Part shown: one piece after another, positions 26,618 through 35,092 of the stretch
Layout: the number at the start of each line of letters is the position of its first letter
Position numbering within the stretch: position 1 is the stretch's first letter
Assembly: GCA_046329555.1 (NCBI GenBank)
Contig: JAXLUK010000002.1
Location: forward strand, 620,001-684,000
Origin: UBA1941 sp046329555
Lineage (GTDB): Bacteria > Bacteroidota > Bacteroidia > Chitinophagales > LD1
Length of the DNA: 64,000 nt
Reading direction: 5' to 3'
The notes under the pieces: model-generated
What the model was told of the DNA's origin: nothing
The model's database searches: none
The model's input: only the letters and a program-made list of their open reading frames with translations
Position numbers and translations under genes: made by a program

Positions 26618-28144
26618 ATGAACACAAAAAGTATTTTCCTAATTCTAGCCACATTAACGGCCAGTTTTGCATTTGGCAGTAACGCTAAAATTGTTTCCGT
26701 CGATACATTAGGAGGCTCCACGCAAACTTTAATGGTCAAAGGACGTTGGGATAATAGCTGGCGGTTGAACAATGTAAGTACTGATGCAGTATATGTTTTT
26801 TATAAGTATCGCGCCGCGGGATCGCAACAATGGGAGCACGGTAACTTCAATTTTCCAGCTAATTCCAATCCCTTGTTACAATGTAACCTTGCTGCCAGTG
26901 GTGCGTCTGGTTCTGCTAGCGGGAATGGTGCCTATTTTCTCAATCGTAATGTGAATTTTACTCAGGGGGCCACTACTTATGCAAGTTATAAAGGCGCTTG
27001 TGTACGTTTTCAGCCAGGAACTTATCAAAATGGCATTTTCGATAGCACAATCTTCACTTTACAAGTTACGCCTATGTTGCCAAACCCACTTGCCACTTAC
27101 GAGTTCAAGTTTTTTATTCAGGAAATGGTATGGATTCCTCAAGGTAATTTTTTTGTAGGTGATGGCGACCCTATGAATATCGCTCAGATTAGCGACAACC
27201 AACCGTACCTGATGGGCGCTACTTTTCCAGTCAATACGTTAAAGTTACGGGGACTTCCTTTGAATTCATTGCCTGCTTACTATCCTAATGGATATGGTGC
27301 TTTTTATGTAATGAAGTATGCTTTAAGCAATGAAGCCTACGCCGATTTTTTAAATATGCTGACTACTTCGCAGCAAATGGGGGTTTTGTACAACAACCCT
27401 ACCAGTAATAATTCCTGGGGGAGCGGTCTTCCATCGGGGGTCTATGTTATGCGTAACTCCCCGCAGCCTGATACTTTATTCAGAAGTGGATTGCGCATTT
27501 TTCTAAAACCTGGCGGGGGCTATGAATTTAAATGTGATTTGAATGGAAATGGAATTGGTAATGAGCCTAACGATGGTCAAACCGTGGCAATTACTTGCTA
27601 TTCGGCACGGCAGGCCAATGCCTATCTGGAATGGGCTGGACTGCGGCCTTTAACTGATCTTGAATTTGAAAAAGTTTGCCGCGGACCGCTGGGGCCTGTA
27701 CCGGGAGAATACGCCTGGGGAAGCAGTGCCATTACCTATCGTTATAACGGCGATATAGTTAATGCAGGCACAGAAAGCGAGGCAGATGCGGCAGTTGTGT
27801 TCAATCCGGCAACCGTTAGTGCACGCCGCTGTGGTTCATTTGCCCGTCCAAGCGGTAGCACGCGCGAAAACACAGGCGCCAGCTACTACGGTGTGATGGA
27901 TCTAAGCGCTGCGCCACGCACCTATACACTATCAATTCAAGGCCGCCTTAGTAATCCAGGTCTGGCACTCAGTACCGGCAACGCCGGCGATGGTTATTTG
28001 AGCGCCACCGGAGGCGTAAGTGATGCTACATGGCTTAATCTTACTTACAAACAAAAAGTATCTACCTACGAAACAACCTTTGGCGGACCTGTTGAAGATG
28101 GTAGCATTTATTTCAATAGTGTACGCGGCGCTATCTCTAAGTAA
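26618..28144 (+). CDS. Secreted protein with FGE-sulfatase (SUMF1/PvdO-like) domain
   Basis: 508 residues. Signal peptide (1-20), an N-terminal beta domain (about 25-165) with KGRWDNSWRL and VYVFYKYRA, then from about 168 a formylglycine-generating-enzyme-like fold: MVWIPQGNFFVGD, FYVMKYALSNEAYADFL, CYSARQANAYLEWAGLRPLTDLEFEKVCRG and, at the end, FNSVRGAISK. The catalytic Cys pair of true sulfatase-activating enzymes is not clearly placed, and LTDLEFEKV departs from the usual LPTEAEWE. It is more likely a structural or binding version than a sulfatase activator. First gene of an operon with 18- and 22-bp gaps. Confidence 0.8.
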   Translation: MNTKSIFLILATLTASFAFGSNAKIVSVDTLGGSTQTLMVKGRWDNSWRLNNVSTDAVYVFYKYRAAGSQQWEHGNFNFPANSNPLLQCNLAASGASGSASGNGAYFLNRNVNFTQGATTYASYKGACVRFQPGTYQNGIFDSTIFTLQVTPMLPNPLATYEFKFFIQEMVWIPQGNFFVGDGDPMNIAQISDNQPYLMGATFPVNTLKLRGLPLNSLPAYYPNGYGAFYVMKYALSNEAYADFLNMLTTSQQMGVLYNNPTSNNSWGSGLPSGVYVMRNSPQPDTLFRSGLRIFLKPGGGYEFKCDLNGNGIGNEPNDGQTVAITCYSARQANAYLEWAGLRPLTDLEFEKVCRGPLGPVPGEYAWGSSAITYRYNGDIVNAGTESEADAAVVFNPATVSARRCGSFARPSGSTRENTGASYYGVMDLSAAPRTYTLSIQGRLSNPGLALSTGNAGDGYLSATGGVSDATWLNLTYKQKVSTYETTFGGPVEDGSIYFNSVRGAISK

Positions 28145-28162
28145 CCCTTTAATCCGCATTTT

Positions 28163-30400
28163 ATGAAAGGGTATCTATTATGGGGTAGTTTAATGCTACA
28201 GTTGACGGTGGCTGCTCAGTCGGTCAATTTCAACGGTAGCACACAAGACGGATACGACTCGCGGCAACTAAGCGCAACACAACAATCCGAATCACTTTTT
28301 AATGGTGGCCTTCAGGATGGCAGCGCATCTTTTCCATTGGCTGCTACACAAATTGCAAATTCCATTTTTAATGGAAGTATTCAGGATGGTTATGCCGCTA
28401 CCCTCCTGCCTGCTACGCAGTTCGCCGTATCTATTTACAATGGAACTATTCAAGATGGATACGCCGCCACCCACCTTCCTGCTACGCAATTAGCGGCATC
28501 TATTTATAATGGAACTATTCAGGATGGTTATGCTGCCATGGGTATGCAAGCATCACCCTACGCGGCTACTATCTTCAATGGGTCGATTCAGGATGGTTAC
28601 GCCAAGTTTCCGCAAGACCCGCGGCAGCCATGCGGCACACCAATTGATATCACACAAGGTCAACTGAGTAACATCCAACCCAATAGCGCTACCTTTTCCT
28701 GGCCTACCTTTAACATCGGCTCCTCATATATGCTGTACATCCGAATCAACAGCACAGCAGGAACGGTGGTTCAAAGCATTAGCGATACCAGCGCGAATGG
28801 AATCAACTCCATTACAATACGCAACTTATCACCATCCACTTACTACTGCCTAACATTACAGGAATTCTGTACGGGAGGCACGCAAACGGCTGTAAGCCTG
28901 AGCGCCTGCTTCGTAACAGCACCAGATCCTTGTCCGGCACCTACCAACTTGTCAATGCTCAGTAACACCTCAAGCGCTATCCGTTTAGGATGGTCGCCGG
29001 GGGCAAGCAGTAGTAGTTACCAAATCATGTTGATTCGGCAGAATAGTACTGATACGTTCTGGCGTTCAGGAAACATTTCCGGAAGCGCTATGAAAGATAC
29101 CTTCACTTGTTTACCTACCGGGACCTTCTTCCGCTATTACATTCAGGAACGTTGTGCGAATAATTTATTCAGCAATTGGGTAGATGGCTTTTCGGCCTAC
29201 ACCTCTCCGGGCTGCCAGCCACCTGCCAACCTAACCAGCACGGTAGTGAACACCCAGAATGCCCAACTAAACTGGCAAAGCAGCTATGGCAACGACACTA
29301 CCCGGCGCTATCAAATCAGTTATGGTGCCGGTATATCATCCGCTGCTCAGGGAACAAGATCCACCGTCTTAATCCCGGTAGTGGTGAATGGAAACACGCG
29401 TACCCATTCTTTAATGATTGCTTCAGGTGTGGGTAACATCAGTTGGTACGTGAGAGAAATTTGCGGGCCGTGTGACACCACACCCTGGATTGGCCCCAAT
29501 ACCATAGCAACACCTTCATGCACGTCGCCATCAATCAGTAATATGAACGTGTCGGCCATCACCAGTTCATCGGCTACATTAAACTGGACTAGCGTTAACT
29601 ACAACAGCTCGGCTGTAGTTGAGTTGATGAACAATAGCAATTCTACCGTAAGCGCTTTCTATCTTAATGCCACAGCATCATATACGCGCACCTTACCGGT
29701 TAGCAGCCTGACAGCAGGCACCAGCTACAGTTGGCGTGTAAAAGAATATTGTACCAATGGCGATAGTTCCGTTTTCAGCAGTTGGTTGCCGTTCAGTACA
29801 CTTTCGGGTACCGTTGCCACTTGCTCCGCCCCTGCCAACCAGGGCATTTTCGTTCAGTCAGGTCAGGTACTCATCGGCAAGTGGAGCTCTGCTTTATACG
29901 GTAACAGCAGTAAAACCTATCAGGTTAGCTTTGGCATGAATATTACACAACCCAACCAGGGAACGCTTCAAGGCAGTGGTTACTACATCACCCAATCACC
30001 CAGCTTTCCTACCCACTTCTTTGCGCAAGGTAATGCTGTAGGGTTCACCTGGTATGTGCGCGATATTTGTAACCCTGGCGATACCAGTGCATGGGCAGGG
30101 CCCTTCGTTATGGTTTCCGCCAAAACCGACGGCCTCACTGGAATCAATACAACCAACGCCGACCTGTTGAACGTTGAAGTGTTTCCCAATCCAAATCACG
30201 AACGAGTGGTATATATCCGTTGCAGTGCCGGCAATTGGGAGCCTGTGGAAGTACGCGATTTGAACGGAAAAATAGTAGGGCAACAGCCCATATACGAAGG
30301 TGATAATAAACTCTGCTTGCCAACCTTACCTAACGGACTTTATCTTTTGACGTTGCGTTCAGGCAGCCAATACTTTAATCGCACACTGATACTGGATTAA
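28163..30400 (+). CDS. Fibronectin-type-III adhesin-like protein with N-terminal 23-residue repeats and T9SS sorting domain
   Basis: 745 residues. Signal peptide (1-18), then six copies of a 23-residue repeat (core NGSIQDGYAATLLPATQ) at about 20-155. Four to five fibronectin type III-like domains follow (for example NIQPNSATFSWPTF, TSSAIRLGWSPG, ITSSSATLNWTSV). The C-terminal type A sorting domain has VEVFPNPNHERVVYI and LPNGLYLLTLRSG. Exported by T9SS and likely surface attached. The repeat contains DGY and NG turns that could bind metal or glycan, which is inference. Middle gene of the three-gene operon. Confidence 0.85.
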   Translation: MKGYLLWGSLMLQLTVAAQSVNFNGSTQDGYDSRQLSATQQSESLFNGGLQDGSASFPLAATQIANSIFNGSIQDGYAATLLPATQFAVSIYNGTIQDGYAATHLPATQLAASIYNGTIQDGYAAMGMQASPYAATIFNGSIQDGYAKFPQDPRQPCGTPIDITQGQLSNIQPNSATFSWPTFNIGSSYMLYIRINSTAGTVVQSISDTSANGINSITIRNLSPSTYYCLTLQEFCTGGTQTAVSLSACFVTAPDPCPAPTNLSMLSNTSSAIRLGWSPGASSSSYQIMLIRQNSTDTFWRSGNISGSAMKDTFTCLPTGTFFRYYIQERCANNLFSNWVDGFSAYTSPGCQPPANLTSTVVNTQNAQLNWQSSYGNDTTRRYQISYGAGISSAAQGTRSTVLIPVVVNGNTRTHSLMIASGVGNISWYVREICGPCDTTPWIGPNTIATPSCTSPSISNMNVSAITSSSATLNWTSVNYNSSAVVELMNNSNSTVSAFYLNATASYTRTLPVSSLTAGTSYSWRVKEYCTNGDSSVFSSWLPFSTLSGTVATCSAPANQGIFVQSGQVLIGKWSSALYGNSSKTYQVSFGMNITQPNQGTLQGSGYYITQSPSFPTHFFAQGNAVGFTWYVRDICNPGDTSAWAGPFVMVSAKTDGLTGINTTNADLLNVEVFPNPNHERVVYIRCSAGNWEPVEVRDLNGKIVGQQPIYEGDNKLCLPTLPNGLYLLTLRSGSQYFNRTLILD
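28220..28620 (+). repeat. In-frame 69-bp coding repeats
   Basis: Six consecutive 69-bp units coding for 23-residue repeats of the form (S/T)I(F/Y)NG(S/T)IQDGYAA.L.ATQ.A. Units 3 and 4 are nearly identical at the DNA level; outer units are more diverged. A copy-number-variable region is likely. Confidence 0.85.
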
Positions 30401-30422
30401 CAAACATTCAACAAACATAGCC

Positions 30423-31151
30423 ATGAAACCCTTGCTTCGCTTTTCTTTATACGCTTTCACCGCTGGCAGCTTGCTGCTGCTTGGCGGATGTTTTGGAATT
30501 GGCTTGCGCGCTCCGGTTCTTGTAATAGAACCCCGGGTGATTTGCAGAGGCGGTACTGTAACAGCAAAGGTTCAGTTTATCAATCTTAACAACCGAACTA
30601 CACTGGCTTCCGACCAAAGCCGCAGTGCCGACTTTTTGGTTTACACGGCTCCGGAAATTTCAGGCACGCCAATCACCGTTCCGCCTTCTTCCCGCAGTGG
30701 AGTGGCCAGCTTACAACCCGACCAAGACGTTAGTGTTACCGCAATATATGGCGCTGGCACCCGCTTTCCAATTACTTTCACACAACAAGTGCGGGTGTTA
30801 GATGGCGATGAGATGCGGACGCTGGCATTTGAATACAACTGCGAAGCACAGGCTTATTATCCCGCGCATATTGCATCTGAAGAATTGGGCAGTAATATTT
30901 ACATTCAGCGGATTGTAAATGCCAACGACAGACCAGTTACAATAACCATAAGCGGGGTTTCTGAAGCCTTGGCACCGGGTGCCGCATCTACCACCATACA
31001 CGCCAGCGCCGCCAATACATACAACATTCAAGCCGCATTTAATACGAATGAAAATTGTCAGGGTGGCACCACTAATCCCGGCGGTGTGGTGTATCCTCCA
31101 GTTTTGCGATTGCAGGTAACCTATGGTTGTAGCCCCGATGGAAATCCTTAA
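30423..31151 (+). CDS. Lipoprotein of unknown function
   Basis: 242 residues with a lipoprotein signal ending LLLLGGC (Cys about 23). The mature part is beta-rich with an early disulfide-type pair and repeated Ig/CARDB-like strand patterns (PRVICRGGTVTAKVQFIN, DQDVSVTAIYGAG, RPVTITISGVSEAL). I recognise no enzyme motif. Last gene of the operon with the FGE-like and fibronectin proteins, 22 bp after the latter, so it may anchor or assemble them at the outer membrane. Converges on the permease at 31157 with 5 bp between. Confidence 0.65.
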   Translation: MKPLLRFSLYAFTAGSLLLLGGCFGIGLRAPVLVIEPRVICRGGTVTAKVQFINLNNRTTLASDQSRSADFLVYTAPEISGTPITVPPSSRSGVASLQPDQDVSVTAIYGAGTRFPITFTQQVRVLDGDEMRTLAFEYNCEAQAYYPAHIASEELGSNIYIQRIVNANDRPVTITISGVSEALAPGAASTTIHASAANTYNIQAAFNTNENCQGGTTNPGGVVYPPVLRLQVTYGCSPDGNP

Positions 31152-31156
31152 CCTCC

Positions 31157-32116
31157 TCATCCATGCAGCACCACCCAATAGTATAACGGCATGCCTACCG
31201 AAATATTAAAAGGGAAAGTTACACCAAGCGCCATCGGAATATACAAACCAGGGTCGGCCTTTGGCGCAGCCAAACGCATCGCCGCGGGCACAGCAATATA
31301 GGAGGCACTGGCCGCCAGTATCGCAAAAATGAAACGGTTGCCCGGCTCGGCAGTAATGAACTGACTTAGATAAGCCACCGCAACACCATTCAGCGCCGGT
31401 ACTACTAAGGCAAACAAGGTTACAAACCAACCATACTTTCTAAATCCTGAAAAACGCCGCGCTGTAACCATGCCCATATCCAACAAAAAAATCGACAAAA
31501 ACCCTCTGAAAATATCAGTCGTAAAGGGCTTGATTCCTTCTGCCTGCTTCGTATCGGCAATTAAACCAATCAGCAAACTGCCGAAAATCAACAACACACT
31601 GCCATTGGTAAAGGCGTGATGCAAAACCGTCTTTACCGACCCTTCTCGTCCTTCTCTTTCAAACAACATCAAAAAAATAACACCGGCAATAATCGCCGGC
31701 GACTCCATTAGCGCCATCACGGCCACCATGTGTCCACCCGCAGTTATTTTTTGTACTTCCAGAAACGACATGGCCGCAACAAAAGTCACCGCACTTACAG
31801 AACCGTACGATGCCGCAACCGCAGCAGCATCGCTTACCGGCAACCGCCTCCTGAGCAGAAAGAAAGTATACACCGGAATGGCTGATGCCAACACTATTCC
31901 GAACAATAATGAATATCCAATTTCGGCGGTAAATGAACTGTGCGCCAATTCCTGGCCGCCTTTGAAACCAATAGAAAACAACAGATAGAGGGAAATAAAT
32001 TTGCTGCTGCTGGAAGGTAGCTCCAAATCACTTTTCACCAACACCGCCACCACGCCCAACACAAAAAACAACAGTGTTGGATTCGTAAGATTGCTATATA
32101 AAATCTGAAATTCCAT
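31157..32116 (-). CDS. SbtA-like sodium-dependent bicarbonate transport family permease
   Basis: 319 residues with about ten membrane helices in two inverted halves. Recognisable SbtA/DUF897 features are FKGGQELAHSSF in the first half and SYGSVSAVTFVAAMSFLE at the crossing helix, with AVMALMESPAIIAGVIFLM and SASYIAVPAAMRLA in the second. Cyanobacterial SbtA imports bicarbonate with Na+. In a heterotroph it may supply bicarbonate for carboxylations, but substrate specificity is inferred. No SbtB-type PII gene is adjacent. Convergent with the lipoprotein operon. Confidence 0.85.
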   Translation of the reverse strand: MEFQILYSNLTNPTLLFFVLGVVAVLVKSDLELPSSSSKFISLYLLFSIGFKGGQELAHSSFTAEIGYSLLFGIVLASAIPVYTFFLLRRRLPVSDAAAVAASYGSVSAVTFVAAMSFLEVQKITAGGHMVAVMALMESPAIIAGVIFLMLFEREGREGSVKTVLHHAFTNGSVLLIFGSLLIGLIADTKQAEGIKPFTTDIFRGFLSIFLLDMGMVTARRFSGFRKYGWFVTLFALVVPALNGVAVAYLSQFITAEPGNRFIFAILAASASYIAVPAAMRLAAPKADPGLYIPMALGVTFPFNISVGMPLYYWVVLHG

Positions 32117-32195
32117 TGCCGCAATAAAACAAATTTATATGCTGAGCAGAAAAGTTTTGCCGTAAGCTATAACATCAACCTCCGGCATTTGTTCT

Positions 32196-33419
32196 TCATG
32201 ATTCCGGCCTGAAATACCGATAACACCAGCCTGCGCAGCAAAGATGAAAGCTCCCCCATACCAGCCAACCCCAATGACCCACGGCCAAATGCATCGCCCA
32301 TGGAATCACCAAAGCAGTTAACAACAAGCGGCTACACTCTGAGGCGAACACCCATTTCTTTTGCTCCATAATGCCACTCCAGTTAATAATCATGTGCCAC
32401 AGCAAGGCGGCGCCTATCCACCGCGCCGGGGTACTCCACATACTATTCGCGCTAATCACCTGAAGCATCAACCACAAACCCAACAACAACTGCATCACCA
32501 GATACGGCCGGGCACCGGCGAACATGGTCGTTGTAAAACGCACCTGATTGGCTGCGGTAATTTCCACAAAGGGCGGCCGTTCCGGTAAACCCCTTGGCCG
32601 CCATCCCAAAGGCATCAACCAAATGCGAAATTTATCGATCCAAAAAGGCGCCGCCACCGCATCGCGCCACAACATACGGTAGTAATGAAAATTGATTGCA
32701 ATGGGATTCCATGTGCGCGGCGGATAGTACATGCCATACACAACTTTTTCCTGCTCTTCAGCGAAACTGCCGAACAAACGATCCCATACAATTAGAAACT
32801 CGCCAAAATTTTTGTCGAGATACTGCACATTAACGCCATGATGCACCCGGTGATGCGAAGGCGTAGTAAAAACAAACTCCACCCATCGCCATAATTTTGG
32901 AATCAATTCAGTGTGATGCAGAAAGGCAATAAAGAGATGAATGCCGGTCATGGCATAAATATCCTGAGGCGTAAATCCGATGATGGTAAGCGGCCAGAAA
33001 AAGAAGAAAGAAAAAAGCCGTTGCGTCACGCTGGCGCGAAGCGCTACGGCATAGTTCATTTCTTCGGCACTATGATGCGGCGAATGGGCCGCCCACATAA
33101 TATTGATGTGGTGCCCCCAGCGATGTACCCAGTAAAAAATAAAATCGACGCCCAGTAGCAACAACAGGAAAGTATACCAGTGCATATCGATATGATCAAT
33201 GATTCTGAAATGTTGCCATAGCCAGCCATAAACAATGTAAACGCCGGCCGCTACCAACACATTCACGGTTTGATTGCCTAACGCCGTGCCGAAATTGGCC
33301 ATGAATTCCTGAAACGTAATCAACTGTTTCTTGCTGATGGTAATGACCGTCAATTCCAACAATATAAAACCCAGTGCCACTGGTGTTAGTGTAGCATAAA
33401 TGTTTCCGGCGCTGATCAT
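32196..33419 (-). CDS. Sterol desaturase / fatty acid hydroxylase family membrane protein
   Basis: 407 residues from the ATG at 33419, chosen because family members begin just before the first helix (ATLTPVALGFILLELTV) followed by a short ITFQEFMANFGT block; an ATG at 33488 would add 23 residues. The eight-His di-iron signature is present as HRWGHH, HSPHH and HRVHHG. The extended C-terminal half with four more helices is seen in alkylglycerol-monooxygenase-like members. The family uses O2 and a di-iron centre to hydroxylate or desaturate membrane lipids; substrate unknown. Confidence 0.88.
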   Translation of the reverse strand: MISAGNIYATLTPVALGFILLELTVITISKKQLITFQEFMANFGTALGNQTVNVLVAAGVYIVYGWLWQHFRIIDHIDMHWYTFLLLLLGVDFIFYWVHRWGHHINIMWAAHSPHHSAEEMNYAVALRASVTQRLFSFFFFWPLTIIGFTPQDIYAMTGIHLFIAFLHHTELIPKLWRWVEFVFTTPSHHRVHHGVNVQYLDKNFGEFLIVWDRLFGSFAEEQEKVVYGMYYPPRTWNPIAINFHYYRMLWRDAVAAPFWIDKFRIWLMPLGWRPRGLPERPPFVEITAANQVRFTTTMFAGARPYLVMQLLLGLWLMLQVISANSMWSTPARWIGAALLWHMIINWSGIMEQKKWVFASECSRLLLTALVIPWAMHLAVGHWGWLVWGSFHLCCAGWCYRYFRPES

Positions 33420-33548
33420 TGCTGAAAGGTACGCAGAAAGCAGCGTTTTAGAAAACAGTAACACTCGCCCGTATTCACTATCTAGCATTTGTTACCCAAA
33501 AAACTTGCTTGTTACTTTAGCCATAACGCATAGTAAACATTGATTTTT

Positions 33549-33610
33549 CGGCGGCTGCAGCAGCAGGCAAATAAGTTTCAAAGGCCGCCTGCTGCTGCAC
33601 CGCGCTTTCC
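33549..33610 (+). repeat. Double-hairpin intergenic repeat (family D/E), left half, split by IS110
   Basis: GCTGCAGCAGGC and GCCTGCTGCTGCACC arms form the first hairpin, followed by GCGCTTTCC. The same order, uninterrupted, is at 48475-48643. The right half resumes at 34907 after the IS110 element. Confidence 0.8.
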
Positions 33611-33718
33611 CTTTAGACTTGCACACTCTTTTTAATTAAAGGCTATTACTATTATGAGATTTCTTTTTTGGTCCTTTTTTCTTTGTTGGAAGATGTGGAT
33701 ATGTTAGTATAAGATAAC

Positions 33719-33853
33719 ACCGGCAGAGGTGAATTAGGCGCTTTCCCAGGTATGACCTATGCAGTGATTCAAACCTCTGCCGGCTCTTTGAACAAGCATC
33801 AAATAGAAATTTAGGCTAACGGCCTATTATCAAGGGATTGATTGTGTTCAAAG
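33719..33853 (+). ncRNA. Putative IS110 bridge RNA with target-binding and donor-binding loops
   Basis: Stem-loop 1 is closed by a perfect 11-bp stem (33720-33730 with 33773-33783). Its loop contains GCGCTTTCCC at 33738-33747, identical to the left target flank 33602-33611, a small hairpin AGGT-ATG-ACCT, and TGCAG at 33760-33764, complementary to CTGCA at the right junction (34907-34911). Stem-loop 2 is closed by a perfect 9-bp stem (33786-33794 with 33845-33853). Its loop contains ATAGAAAT (33803-33810), also present at the IS right end (34897-34904), followed by hairpin TAGGC-taacg-GCCTA. This is the two-loop bridge RNA plan. The 5' end and promoter are not defined and the right donor guide is unclear. 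Confidence 0.75.
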
Positions 33854-33889
33854 GCGTTATCGTATTCAATCATTTTTAAAATTAAAAAC

Positions 33890-34900
33890 ATGAAGCAATT
33901 TTTTGTAGGAATTGATGTTTCGAAGGAGAAATTCGATGTTGCGGTCGTAGCCTCTGGAGTGAAGTGCCTGAGCGCTGTTTATCCAAACAATCTCAATGGC
34001 GTAAAGCAGCTCGTAACAGCACTCAAGCACTTCCCTGAATTTGAGTTAGGCAATGCGGTGTTTTGCTTAGAGCAGACGGGGATTTATGTCAATCACTTAT
34101 TAGAGGGATTGCATAAAAGAGAGGCCATTGTTTGGTTAGAAAACCCTGTAAAAATCAAACAGAGCAATAAACTAATGCGAGGCAAGAGCGACCAGATAGA
34201 TGCGGAGATGATTGCTTGGTACGCTTTTAAAAACAAAGATGATTTAAAACGCTGGCAGCCCAAAACGGCAGTATTTCAACGCCTCAAGCATCTATTCACC
34301 CTCCGCACCAGGCTAATCAGTAAAAAAAACAGCCTTTTAACGCCATTAAAAGAGGCTGACGGTTTTGTATCAAAGCAAGTACTTCGGTTAGAGAAACGCT
34401 TGATGAAAGCAGCTATCCAGGGAATAACCGAATCGCTCAAGCATATTGAAAAAGAAATTGCTGAGCTGATCGGACAAGATGAAAACATCAATCATCAATT
34501 TAAACTGTTGACTTCGGTTGAATCTATCGGGAAAGTAACAGCGCTTTATATGATATTGGCAACCAATGAATTTAAGGATTTTAACTGTCCTAGAAAGTTT
34601 GCCTGCTATAGCGGTGTAGCACCATTTGAACATCGATCGGGTAGTAGTGTGAGAGGTAAAACCAGAGTATCACACTATGCCAATAAAACAATCAAGAGTC
34701 TTTTGCATCTAGCTGCCATGTCATCAATTGTACATTCCAAGGAAATGGAACATTACTATCGGCGCATGGTCGCTTCTGGAAAGAACAAAATGTCCGTGAT
34801 TAACGCTGTACGAAACAAGTTGATTCAAAGAATGTTTGCTGTTATAAGGGATAACCGGCCTTATGAAAAACGTTTGCCGATGGATTTGGTATTGCCATAG
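33890..34900 (+). CDS. IS110-family transposase (DEDD recombinase)
   Basis: 336 residues from the ATG at 33890. The N-terminal RuvC-like domain has GIDVSK (Asp9), LEQTG (Glu61) and KSDQIDAEM (Asp101 and Asp104), the DEDD set known from Piv and IS110 transposases. A coiled segment (about 140-200) leads to the C-terminal Tnp20 domain with SIGKVTALYMI, FACYSGVAPFEHRSG and SVRGKTRVSH, which holds the serine nucleophile region. The frame is intact, so the element may be active. The enzyme works with a bridge RNA that pairs with donor and target DNA; the candidate RNA is just upstream. Confidence 0.95.
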   Translation: MKQFFVGIDVSKEKFDVAVVASGVKCLSAVYPNNLNGVKQLVTALKHFPEFELGNAVFCLEQTGIYVNHLLEGLHKREAIVWLENPVKIKQSNKLMRGKSDQIDAEMIAWYAFKNKDDLKRWQPKTAVFQRLKHLFTLRTRLISKKNSLLTPLKEADGFVSKQVLRLEKRLMKAAIQGITESLKHIEKEIAELIGQDENINHQFKLLTSVESIGKVTALYMILATNEFKDFNCPRKFACYSGVAPFEHRSGSSVRGKTRVSHYANKTIKSLLHLAAMSSIVHSKEMEHYYRRMVASGKNKMSVINAVRNKLIQRMFAVIRDNRPYEKRLPMDLVLP

Positions 34901-34906
34901 AAATCA

Positions 34907-35046
34907 CTGCAAGTCCTCACGCCGGCCGCTCCTTTCCGAATCGCTTTTAACGGCTCCCTTTAAGGACATCGTAAGTCTAAAGACTTACGATGTCCTCAGG
35001 CCGGCGTTGCGGGCTTTTCGTTTCAATCGCTGCCGCTCGGCGCTGA
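34907..35046 (+). repeat. Double-hairpin intergenic repeat (family D/E), right half
   Basis: Continuation of the repeat cut by IS110. It contains a perfect 15-bp hairpin (34963-34977 with 34982-34996, loop TAAA), then GGCCGGCGTTGCGGGCTTTTC and CGCTGCCGCTCGGCGCT, matching 48599-48643. Confidence 0.8.
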
Positions 35047-35092
35047 TGCTTCCGGGTTACGATCTGAGCAGTTATTATTATCGGATGTCTTC

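Larger units (their letters stand above)
33611..34908 (+). mobile_element. IS110-family insertion sequence inserted in an intergenic repeat
   Basis: Ends are set by comparison with the uninterrupted repeat at 48475-48643. The left flank ends GCGCTTTCC and the right flank resumes GCAAGTCCTCAC, with a CT dinucleotide at each junction (33611-33612 and 34907-34908), the core dinucleotide used by IS110 members such as IS621. Rejoined, the target reads GCGCTTTCC-CT-GCAAG, against GCGCTTTCCACTCCAAG in the intact copy. The element is about 1.3 kb, has no terminal inverted repeats, a 279-nt noncoding left end and almost no noncoding right end. This is IS110-group rather than IS1111-group layout. Confidence 0.88.

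Noticed and set aside
33611..34908. Terminal inverted repeats of the IS element
   Set aside because: None found at the mapped ends, as expected for IS110.
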